Positions 52,810-60,395 of a stretch of 64,000 nt of DNA are shown here, in pieces. The DNA comes from Spirochaetales bacterium. Its GTDB lineage: Bacteria > Spirochaetota > Spirochaetia > UBA9216. Location: NCBI GenBank assembly GCA_016839055.1, contig JAEKNX010000012.1, forward strand, positions 1 through 64,000, written 5' to 3'. The stretch's first letter is position 1; each line of letters starts with the position of its first letter. The notes beneath the pieces are model-generated. The model was given only the letters and a program-made list of their open reading frames with translations. It searched no databases and was not told where the DNA came from. Made by a program: the position numbers and the translations under genes.

Positions 52810-54945
52810 TCAGCCTCCAAAAATATCGTCTGAGAACGGCGGGCAAGCCTCAAGAAGGCGTCTCAAGCAGCTGTTTTCAGCCTTTAGCAGCCCCGGGTCA
52901 TCCGCGACGAGGCCCTCGGCAGCCCTTCGCGCATCCTTGAGAATGTCGAAGTCGGTATTCAGATCGGCAATCGTAAATGGTATAAATCCGGACTGTTCTA
53001 GTCCGCTCATATTACCGGGGCCCCTGATCTTGAGATCCTGCTCGGCAATCAGGAAGCCGTCGGTACTTTCCTTCATTATCCGCAGTCTTGCCGTCCCGGC
53101 CTCGGTCAGCTCCGGGCTATAGATTAGAAACGCGTAGGAACTATGTGTTCCACGTCCAACCCGCCCCCTGAGCTGATGCAGAGCTGAGAGGCCGAACCTT
53201 TCTGCGTGTTCGATGACCATACAGGAGGCGTTCGGTACGTCAACACCGACTTCTACAACTGAGGTCGCGGCTAGTATGTCTATCTTGCCGTCCCGGAAGT
53301 CATCCATTATCTGTTTTTTCAGGTTTTCGTCCAGCCTTGAATGTATAAGACTGACCCTGTAATCGCTGAAAATACCGTCTTTTAGCTGTTTAAACATAGA
53401 TTCGGCATCTTTCAGCGAGGATTTGTCTGAACGGCTTATAAGGGGGTAGATGAAGTACGCCTGCCGCCCTTTTTGAAGCTCTCTACGGATGAATTCATAA
53501 ACTTTTTTTTCATTACCTATCGCGGCAAGATGGGTTTCAACCGGAATTCTTCCGGGAGGCAGCTCGTCAATGACCGAGACTTCCATGTCGCCGAAGACCG
53601 TGAGGGCTAGTGTTCTTGGTATAGGTGTCGCGGTCATAAGCAGAATATCCGCGCTGCTGTTCTTTCCGGACAGGGCCAGCCGCTGCAGAACGCCGAACTT
53701 CTGCTGTTCATCAACTATTATGAGTGACAGGTTCCTGAAGACAACCGTCTCGCTAAAGAGGGAGTGGGTCCCGATAATCAGGTCAATGTCTCCCGCTGCC
53801 AGGGCACGCAGCAGCAGTTGCCTCTTGTCAATCTTGACGCTCCCGGTAAGAAGCGCAATCTTGATTCCAAGCGGGCTGAGCAGCTTGTGAGCGTTCTCGG
53901 CGTGTTGTCTTGCAAGAAGTTCAGTGGGTGCCATGAAAGCCGCCTGTCCGCCTTCCTCGATAGCGCTCAGGGCCGCGATGAAGGCTACGAGGGTCTTACC
54001 GCTTCCTACATCGCCTTGAAGCAGCCGCGACATGGGTTTTTCAGCGAGGATGTCGTATTTTATCTCTCCGAGAACCTTCTGTTGTGCCGCTGTGAGCTGG
54101 AAGCCGATTTTCGGGAGCAGCTTAGCTTCCAGAATGCCGGCCTGCGGATGATCGGAGGGGGATGCTTTTAACCTCGAGGCCGCGTTTTTTCTGCTGTAGG
54201 CGCGGCGGAGAGCCGAAAACTGAAAGTGAAAGAGTTCCTCGAATTTAAGACTCAAAAGGGCTTTTTCTATCATCTCTTCGGATTCAGGAAAATGGATTTC
54301 TCGTACCGCGTCGGGCTTTGAGAGAAGGCCGTTCTCAGTCCTGAGGGTTTCAGGAATCTCATTTTCGATGTTCTGTGCCCACTCCTGGATAGCGTGGGTA
54401 CAGGCCTTCCTGAGGATGTTCTGATTGAGTCCCGAGACAAGGGCATAGACAGGCAGTATTCTGCCGAAATTCTTTGAAAAGCCGCTGACGGCCTCGGGTG
54501 CGGGAAAGGCTTCTTTAACAATATCAGGTATGGGTTCGAATTCGAAGCTTGAGCTTTGTATTTCATTATACCTGCTCTGAAAACTGCCGTAGAGAAGGAT
54601 GCGGCTGTCGATTTTCAGCTTTTCGGCAAGGAAATTCCGCCCGAAGCAGACAAGAGAGGCCGTAAGCCCTGCCTCATCACGGACAATAACTTTCAGGGTT
54701 TGTTTTGGTCCCCATCCAAATAATTCATGTGAGAGGACAACCGCCTGCGTATTGATTATGACGGCTTCGGTTCTCTCGGCAGCCGCCGAGAGAGGGACCT
54801 GCCTCAGCCGGTTTTCATAGGTTCTCGGGTAATGCTTGAGAATATCATTTATCGTGAGGATCCCTGCGGCAGATAGAACGGCGGAGGTCTTCGGTCCGAT
54901 TCCATTCAGACGGGTAATCGGCTGTCTCAGTTCGCCCTGATACAT
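52810..54945 (-). CDS. recG: ATP-dependent DNA helicase RecG
   Basis: A branch-migration helicase for stalled forks and Holliday junctions. It has the N-terminal wedge/OB region (LNGIGPKTSAVLSAAGILTI, then IDSRILLYGSF), Walker A LLQGDVGSGKTLVAF, the DEQQ box IIVDEQQKFGVLQR, TATPIPRTLAL, VVEVGVDVPNA, QLRGRVGRG and the C-terminal wedge-contact region. Length 711 aa is typical. The frame begins at ATG 54945 very close to AAAGGG. It is followed by rsmD with almost no gap, and the yggT gene ends 6 bases upstream. Confidence 0.96.
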   Translation of the reverse strand: MYQGELRQPITRLNGIGPKTSAVLSAAGILTINDILKHYPRTYENRLRQVPLSAAAERTEAVIINTQAVVLSHELFGWGPKQTLKVIVRDEAGLTASLVCFGRNFLAEKLKIDSRILLYGSFQSRYNEIQSSSFEFEPIPDIVKEAFPAPEAVSGFSKNFGRILPVYALVSGLNQNILRKACTHAIQEWAQNIENEIPETLRTENGLLSKPDAVREIHFPESEEMIEKALLSLKFEELFHFQFSALRRAYSRKNAASRLKASPSDHPQAGILEAKLLPKIGFQLTAAQQKVLGEIKYDILAEKPMSRLLQGDVGSGKTLVAFIAALSAIEEGGQAAFMAPTELLARQHAENAHKLLSPLGIKIALLTGSVKIDKRQLLLRALAAGDIDLIIGTHSLFSETVVFRNLSLIIVDEQQKFGVLQRLALSGKNSSADILLMTATPIPRTLALTVFGDMEVSVIDELPPGRIPVETHLAAIGNEKKVYEFIRRELQKGRQAYFIYPLISRSDKSSLKDAESMFKQLKDGIFSDYRVSLIHSRLDENLKKQIMDDFRDGKIDILAATSVVEVGVDVPNASCMVIEHAERFGLSALHQLRGRVGRGTHSSYAFLIYSPELTEAGTARLRIMKESTDGFLIAEQDLKIRGPGNMSGLEQSGFIPFTIADLNTDFDILKDARRAAEGLVADDPGLLKAENSCLRRLLEACPPFSDDIFGG

Positions 54946-54951
54946 CCCTTT

Positions 54952-55542
54952 CTAAAAGGGTAGGGCGACGGCGAGATTTGTCAGGTAAGGAAAAAGAAAG
55001 CGGCCGGCGATGTAGAGAACAAGAAGGATCGCTATCGATATTCCGAGCTGAGTGGTGTAGGGGGTGAACTTGTTCCGGAAAATTGTCTTGCGTACCCAGG
55101 TGGTTATAGGTTCAATTATTGAGTCTATTCCAACAGACATTGAAGACAGAAAACCGCCCGTTGCTATTGTAGAGCTTATCAGCCTGATCACAGTGAGAAT
55201 GATGAATAGTATGAGGATGAAAGAGATTATCGACCATATTCCGTTTACAAGCAGAGCGAGTATTATTCCTACCGTAATTTTCCCATAGGCGGCTATGCTG
55301 TTGAAGATATTTATCACAAAACCGAGGATTACGAAGGCGACTATCGGGGAGAAGTCTAACATTCCGAATTTTAGAACTGAAAATCTTCTGAACCAGTTAA
55401 GGTAAGGATCGGTAATTGCCGCAAGATAGCGGAAGATTTGACTGTTCTGGGATGTTTTAAACCAGGTAAGCATAACCCTGATTATTAAAATAATCATGTA
55501 AACTGATAGAACAGCACTGATTGATTTGGCTAATATTTCCAT
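54952..55542 (-). CDS. YggT-family membrane protein
   Basis: An integral membrane protein of 196 residues with two tandem YGGT units. The first runs from about 10-95 (IRVMLTWFKTSQNSQIFRYLAAITDPYLNWFRR) and the second from about 110-196, with the weaker IIEPITTWVRKTIF. YggT proteins are widespread with roles suggested in osmotic tolerance and cell division; the exact function is unsettled. It lies between dnaE and recG on the same strand. Confidence 0.88.
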   Translation of the reverse strand: MEILAKSISAVLSVYMIILIIRVMLTWFKTSQNSQIFRYLAAITDPYLNWFRRFSVLKFGMLDFSPIVAFVILGFVINIFNSIAAYGKITVGIILALLVNGIWSIISFILILFIILTVIRLISSTIATGGFLSSMSVGIDSIIEPITTWVRKTIFRNKFTPYTTQLGISIAILLVLYIAGRFLFPYLTNLAVALPF

Positions 55543-55578
55543 TAAAAATCTCCTGAGTATGGGGTTGTCATCGGGTTG

Positions 55579-58500
55579 TTATTCCTTCCATGCGTCTGAA
55601 ACTTCCGGTTTGCTTTTAATTGTTTCAAACAGAAGGTTGTTCGGGTCGACGAGTATTTGATTTGAAGCCTTTATAATTATTTCCCTATCGTGTTTTTGTA
55701 GATGAAAAAAGACCGGACTTTCTCCAGAGTGGTGCTGCAGGGTGTTACGAAGCTCATATAATTCTTCTTCGTTCCCGGTTTTTCCGTTGAGACGGATGTG
55801 GAATTCCTTTATGGTATTATTCTCGAACTCTTCAGGTTTAACAATCCTCTCCAGCTGAAGCGATGGTTTGCCCCTTGAATTGTCGAATTTCCCCTCGAAT
55901 CCGAGGACCTCATCCACGTTGATCATGGAATCAATCTCGGCATAGGTTTTCGGAAAAATAACGGCTTCAATCGATCCCCTGTAATCTTCCAGGATCGCGA
56001 AGGCCATCTTGTCACCTTTCTTGGTTATTAGAGATCTGACTGATTTTATCATTCCGATAAGCTGATATTTCTTTTTGTTTGTAGACCGGTCGGGATTTGA
56101 CAGGTCGATGTTGGTAGCTTTCTCCCAGAGCTTACGGTATTTATCCATGGGATGGCCCGAGAAATAGAAGCCGAGAAAGTCTTTCTCAAATTTCAGCAGT
56201 TCTTTCTGCGGCCATTCCTCTATCTGCTCGAGTTCGATTGAGTGAAATTCCTGGTGTTCAGGCGCTTCAAAGAGGGAAACCTGACCGACACCCTGATCGG
56301 CCTTTGTCTGGCCGACGAATTCGAGTATTTTTTCGAGGTTGTGGATAAGGCTCGCCCGGTTTAAACCGAGAGAATCAAATAGTCCGGTCTGAATTGAGGT
56401 TTCGATGACCTTCCTGTTTACCGTCTTCAAATCAACCCTTTCGGCAAAGTCGATAAATGAGGTGAACTCACCGTCCTTATCTCTTTTCTCCAGTATTTCG
56501 ATGACAGCCGCTTCTCCGACGTTTTTAATTCCTATCAGCCCGTAGACAATTTTTTCGTCAACAACGGTGAATGTTTTTTCAGAGAGATTCATATTCGGCG
56601 GGAGCATCTCTATGCCCATTTCCTGGGCTTCACTGATGTACTCCGCGAGCTTGTCGGGGCTGTTGATTTCGTTTGTAAGGTTGGCCGCCATGAACTCAGG
56701 CGGGAAATTGGCCTTGAGGTAGGCAGTCTGGTAGGCAAGCACAGAGTAGGCCGCGGCATGCGATTTATTGAAACCATAGCCGGCAAAAGGAACAAGAAGC
56801 TCGAAAATCTCATCAGCATGTTTCTTGTCAAAGCCCTGGGTCACTGCTCCTTCGATGAATTCGATCTTCATCTTTTCCATCTCTTTGACTTTTTTCTTTC
56901 CCATGGCACGGCGGAGAATATCCGCTTTTCCGAGAGAAAATCCTCCTATAATCTGAGCAACCGTCATTACCTGTTCCTGGTAGACTATAACACCATATGT
57001 TGGTTTCAGTACCTCTTCAAGACTCGGATCAGGATACTTGATTGCCATCTTTCCGCTCTTGCTGTCGATGAACTGCGGGATGTACTGCATTGGGCCCGGG
57101 CGGTAGAGGGCATTCAGCGCAATGAGGTCTTCTATTGAGCCTGGCTTTGCCTGTTTTAGAATGCCCTGCATTCCAGAACTCTCAAACTGGAAAATGCATG
57201 TACTCTTTCCTTCTCCGAGCATCTTGAATGTCTTCTCGTCATCTTCGGGGATGTTCTCAATTGAAAAATCCGCGAATTTTTTTCTGATGAGTTTCTCGGT
57301 ATTACGGATGAGAGTAAGAGTTTTAAGTCCCAGGAAGTCCATTTTAACCAGTCCGCATGGTTCTAGCTGTTCCATGGTGTACTGGGTGGAGATCGCTCCG
57401 GTTTTATCACGGTAGAGCGGGACATAATCGGTGAGTTTGGTCTTGCCTATTACAATTCCAGCCGCGTGGGTAGAGGCGTGGCGGCTTAAACCCTCGAGAC
57501 GGCGGGCGGTATCGAAGAGCTCGTTAAACGCTCCGCCCCTCTCGGCAAACTGTTTCAGATCCGGTTCCATCTCGATGGCTTTGTCGACAGTCATCTTGGC
57601 TTCGACAGGAACTAGCTTTGATATAGTATCCGACTCGGAGAAGGGAATCTCGAGGACCCTTGCTACATCCTTTAGTACGGCCTTTGTCTTAAGGGTTCCG
57701 AAGGTGATGATCTGTCCGACTTTCTCCTTGCCGTATTTCTCGGTAACATAGTTGATGACTTCCTGCCTTCGTTCATAGCAGAAGTCGATATCGAAATCCG
57801 GCATCGAAACACGCTCGGGATTGAGGAAACGCTCGAAAAGCAGGTTGTATTTGAGAGGGTCTATATCGGTTATCTTTAGAGCATAGGCTACAATGGAACC
57901 CGCGCCTGAACCTCGTCCCGGGCCTACCGGGATGTCATGCTGACGGGCCCAGTGGATGAAATCCCAGACAATTAGAAAATAACTCGGGAAATCCATCGAG
58001 ATGATAATATCAAGTTCGAAATCAGCCCTTTCCCTGATATCCTCACCGAATCCGGGATAACGTTCTTCGAGGCCCTCGTAGGTCAGGCCCCGCAGGTAAT
58101 CTCCCGGCCCCGTATAGGGTGGCGGAATATCATAGACAGGGAGGAGCGGTCCCGGATATTTAATTTCGATGTTACATTTTTCGGCCAGTCTTACGGTATT
58201 CGAGATTGCCTCAGGAATCTCAGGAAAAATGAGGGCCATTTCTTCCTGTGATTTGAAGTAGAACTCATCGCCGCTGAAGCGCATGCGCTTTTCGTCATTC
58301 TTATGCCGTCCGGTTCCAATGCACAGGAGGATGTCCTGCGCGTTTGCATCCTGCTTGTCGATATAATGACTATCGTTCGTAGCAATCAGCGGAATGCCGG
58401 TTTTTTTTGATATTTCAATGATTCCCTTATTGGCAATCTTCTGTTCTTTAATGCCGTGGTCCTGAAGTTCGAGATAGAAATTCCCTTCTCCGAACAGATC

Positions 58501-59001
58501 TCGGTAAAAAAGAGCCTTCTCCTCCGCCTTCTCCGGTTTGCCGCTTATAATCAGTGCTGGAATTTCACCTGCAATACAGGCGCTGGACGCTATGAGATCT
58601 TCGGAAAACTGAGCAAGGAGCTCATCGTCTACCCGCGGCTTGTAATAAAAACCTTCGGTATATCCGGCCGAGCAGAGCTCAATCAGGTTTTTGTAGCCTC
58701 GTTCAGACTTAGCCAGCAGGACGAGATGATAATATTTATTTCCCGTCTCGGCGCCGGATTTTATAAAACGTGAACCGGGAGATACATAGAGCTCGCAGCC
58801 GATGACAGGATTAATTCCCGCAGCCCTGCATGCTTCATAGAACCTGAGGGCTCCGAACATGTTTCCGTGATCGGTAAGTCCGACATGTTTCATTCCAAGG
58901 GCCTGAGCCTTGGCGACCATTTTTTTTATTGAGGAGGCGCCGTCGAGGAGAGAATAATCAGAGTGGGTATGCAGGTGTACAAATTCAGGTATATTTTCCA
59001 C
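55579..59001 (-). CDS. dnaE: DNA polymerase III alpha subunit
   Basis: The replicative polymerase catalytic subunit (1140 aa). The PHP domain is at the start (FVHLHTHSDYSLLDGA, HVGLTDHGNMFGALRFY). The polymerase core has GPGRGSGAGSIVAYALKITDIDP and PDFDIDFCYERR with the catalytic aspartates. Also present are YQEQVMTVAQIIGGFSLG, a helix-hairpin-helix region (YGLIGIKNVGEAAV) and an OB domain near 1000-1080. The start is GTG 59001, with a promoter (TTGTAC-17-TATTAT) ending 6 nt before it and no ribosome binding site, hence a leaderless GTG start. It precedes yggT and recG. Confidence 0.96.
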   Translation of the reverse strand: MENIPEFVHLHTHSDYSLLDGASSIKKMVAKAQALGMKHVGLTDHGNMFGALRFYEACRAAGINPVIGCELYVSPGSRFIKSGAETGNKYYHLVLLAKSERGYKNLIELCSAGYTEGFYYKPRVDDELLAQFSEDLIASSACIAGEIPALIISGKPEKAEEKALFYRDLFGEGNFYLELQDHGIKEQKIANKGIIEISKKTGIPLIATNDSHYIDKQDANAQDILLCIGTGRHKNDEKRMRFSGDEFYFKSQEEMALIFPEIPEAISNTVRLAEKCNIEIKYPGPLLPVYDIPPPYTGPGDYLRGLTYEGLEERYPGFGEDIRERADFELDIIISMDFPSYFLIVWDFIHWARQHDIPVGPGRGSGAGSIVAYALKITDIDPLKYNLLFERFLNPERVSMPDFDIDFCYERRQEVINYVTEKYGKEKVGQIITFGTLKTKAVLKDVARVLEIPFSESDTISKLVPVEAKMTVDKAIEMEPDLKQFAERGGAFNELFDTARRLEGLSRHASTHAAGIVIGKTKLTDYVPLYRDKTGAISTQYTMEQLEPCGLVKMDFLGLKTLTLIRNTEKLIRKKFADFSIENIPEDDEKTFKMLGEGKSTCIFQFESSGMQGILKQAKPGSIEDLIALNALYRPGPMQYIPQFIDSKSGKMAIKYPDPSLEEVLKPTYGVIVYQEQVMTVAQIIGGFSLGKADILRRAMGKKKVKEMEKMKIEFIEGAVTQGFDKKHADEIFELLVPFAGYGFNKSHAAAYSVLAYQTAYLKANFPPEFMAANLTNEINSPDKLAEYISEAQEMGIEMLPPNMNLSEKTFTVVDEKIVYGLIGIKNVGEAAVIEILEKRDKDGEFTSFIDFAERVDLKTVNRKVIETSIQTGLFDSLGLNRASLIHNLEKILEFVGQTKADQGVGQVSLFEAPEHQEFHSIELEQIEEWPQKELLKFEKDFLGFYFSGHPMDKYRKLWEKATNIDLSNPDRSTNKKKYQLIGMIKSVRSLITKKGDKMAFAILEDYRGSIEAVIFPKTYAEIDSMINVDEVLGFEGKFDNSRGKPSLQLERIVKPEEFENNTIKEFHIRLNGKTGNEEELYELRNTLQHHSGESPVFFHLQKHDREIIIKASNQILVDPNNLLFETIKSKPEVSDAWKE

Positions 59002-59007
59002 CTTAAA

Positions 59008-59036
59008 ATAATACTTAGGAAAGGTGATTTGTACAA
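59008..59036 (-). promoter_or_regulatory. Promoter of dnaE, leaderless geometry
   Basis: On the minus strand TTGTAC (59031-59036), a 17-nt spacer and TATTAT (59008-59013), followed by six bases and then GTG 59001. The transcript should begin at the GTG. It lies just upstream of dnaE and downstream of the XDH-type FAD subunit gene. Confidence 0.7.
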
Positions 59037-59058
59037 GCAGAACCTTGTTGTTTTCAGA

Positions 59059-59916
59059 CTAAAGAGTATCGTTCAGCTGGTGGAGGAAGCTAAGGAACAT
59101 TCCTTCTATCTGTTGTCTCCGAAAAGGGGAGATCTCAATGTCATTTGATTTAAGGGCCGTCGTCAGTCTGTTGTAGACGGGATCCTCGGTAAGACCGAAA
59201 ATAGGAAGCTTTCGGCCCGACAGAGCATCCTCGAAATCTCTGACCCTGAAGATGGAATTGTTGCTGAATCCAATTGAGAAGCGGATGTCCGAGAGGACTT
59301 CCTTCTGTACTGAGGCAATGAAGGCGAAGGTCATAGCATTATGGTAGTCTGATTTTAGATCTCCTGTTATCACAAAAGCCTGATTGTTGAAATTGTTGAA
59401 CGGAATTCTGATCCTTGTCAGCACTTCACCGGGCTGAAGTCCTTCAGATTCGATCATGTACTTCTTTAGATTTATCCATCTCGAACCGCCATGCTTGCGG
59501 AGTTCAAGTCTTGTGTCCAGAAGTGTCAGCAGAGGGAAGAGTGTTTTTTTTCGGTAACTGCTGCAGATGTTGCCGCCGAGGGTGGCCAGGTTTCGAACTT
59601 CGCAGGTAGCAATGCTCTTTATCGCCTGATACAGCGCCGGCTTGAGAACATGCTCACCTATTCCGAGTATTTTATTCAGTTTGGCGCAGGCGCCGATTTC
59701 CAGATATCCCTCCGAACGCTTTATTGCGGCAAGCTCTTCGATTCGCGAGAGTAAAATGATGTTGTTCGGAAGAACTGGATACTTCTCCCTTCGGCCGTAG
59801 AGAATTTCGGTACCGCCGGCGAAGAGAAGGCTGTCGGGCATCGATTTATACAGCTGGAGAAGTTCATTTACTGTCTTTGGGTAGTATACAAGCGGGGATC
59901 TGCGGTTTTTTATCAT
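59059..59916 (-). CDS. FAD-binding subunit of a xanthine-dehydrogenase-like enzyme
   Basis: A CoxM/XdhB-type medium subunit. The FAD-binding motif is PDSLLFAGGTEILYG near the N-terminus and the second is CEVRNLATLGGNICSS. A middle IGACAKLNKIL and a C-terminal CO_deh_flav_C-like region follow. I start at ATG 59916, which overlaps the stop of the [2Fe-2S] subunit by ATGA; the longer frame to 60000 is inside that gene. Length 285 aa. It is the third gene of a large-small-medium operon and should pass electrons between the FeS clusters and NAD or another acceptor. Confidence 0.88.
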   Translation of the reverse strand: MIKNRRSPLVYYPKTVNELLQLYKSMPDSLLFAGGTEILYGRREKYPVLPNNIILLSRIEELAAIKRSEGYLEIGACAKLNKILGIGEHVLKPALYQAIKSIATCEVRNLATLGGNICSSYRKKTLFPLLTLLDTRLELRKHGGSRWINLKKYMIESEGLQPGEVLTRIRIPFNNFNNQAFVITGDLKSDYHNAMTFAFIASVQKEVLSDIRFSIGFSNNSIFRVRDFEDALSGRKLPIFGLTEDPVYNRLTTALKSNDIEISPFRRQQIEGMFLSFLHQLNDTL

Positions 59917-60395
59917 CGGAGCAGCTCTCCCCGGAGTTCCCTGTTCTGGAACGCGTACTTCACACCCTGAATGAAGGATGATACTGAGGCGCAGCCGCAT
60001 GCATGATCTGAGAGCAGGGCCATTATTTCGGAGATCTCGGGTGACCTTCTGTTATCTATCAGCCTGTCTACCGCAAAAACCTTTCCATTGAAGCAGAAAG
60101 GGCAGGGGGTGCATTTTGCCTCGGAAAAAGCATTGATAATATCAAGATACTTCTCTGTTCCCCGAAAGCCCTCCATGGTGATTAAATGTTTGGCTCTGAT
60201 TGTGAAAACCGGAATTTGACATGCCGGAATTGTCTGTCCTTCCAGAAGAACAGTACAGCTGCCGCATTCGCCGGAGTAACAGGCGTTTTTCGCACTTAAA
60301 AGGCCGAAGTCTTCCCGGAGGACATCAATGAGTCTTTTTTCAGGGGGGGTGTCGGTTGAAACTTTTTTACCGTTCAGTGAAAAATCAATTCTCAA
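59913..60395 (-). CDS. [2Fe-2S] subunit of a xanthine-dehydrogenase-like enzyme
   Basis: The small iron-sulfur subunit. The N-terminal ferredoxin-like cluster is C-x4-C-x2-C (CYSGECGSCTVLLEG), with the fourth Cys in IPACQIP. The second, helical domain binds another cluster through CPFC (usually CGFC) and CGC (usually CRC); KCTPCPFCFNG and DHACGCAS are unusual residues around otherwise preserved ligands. The missing Arg and Gly suggest altered tuning or partner contacts. It starts 11 bases inside the end of the large-subunit gene and overlaps the FAD subunit. Confidence 0.88.
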   Translation of the reverse strand: MRIDFSLNGKKVSTDTPPEKRLIDVLREDFGLLSAKNACYSGECGSCTVLLEGQTIPACQIPVFTIRAKHLITMEGFRGTEKYLDIINAFSEAKCTPCPFCFNGKVFAVDRLIDNRRSPEISEIMALLSDHACGCASVSSFIQGVKYAFQNRELRGELLR

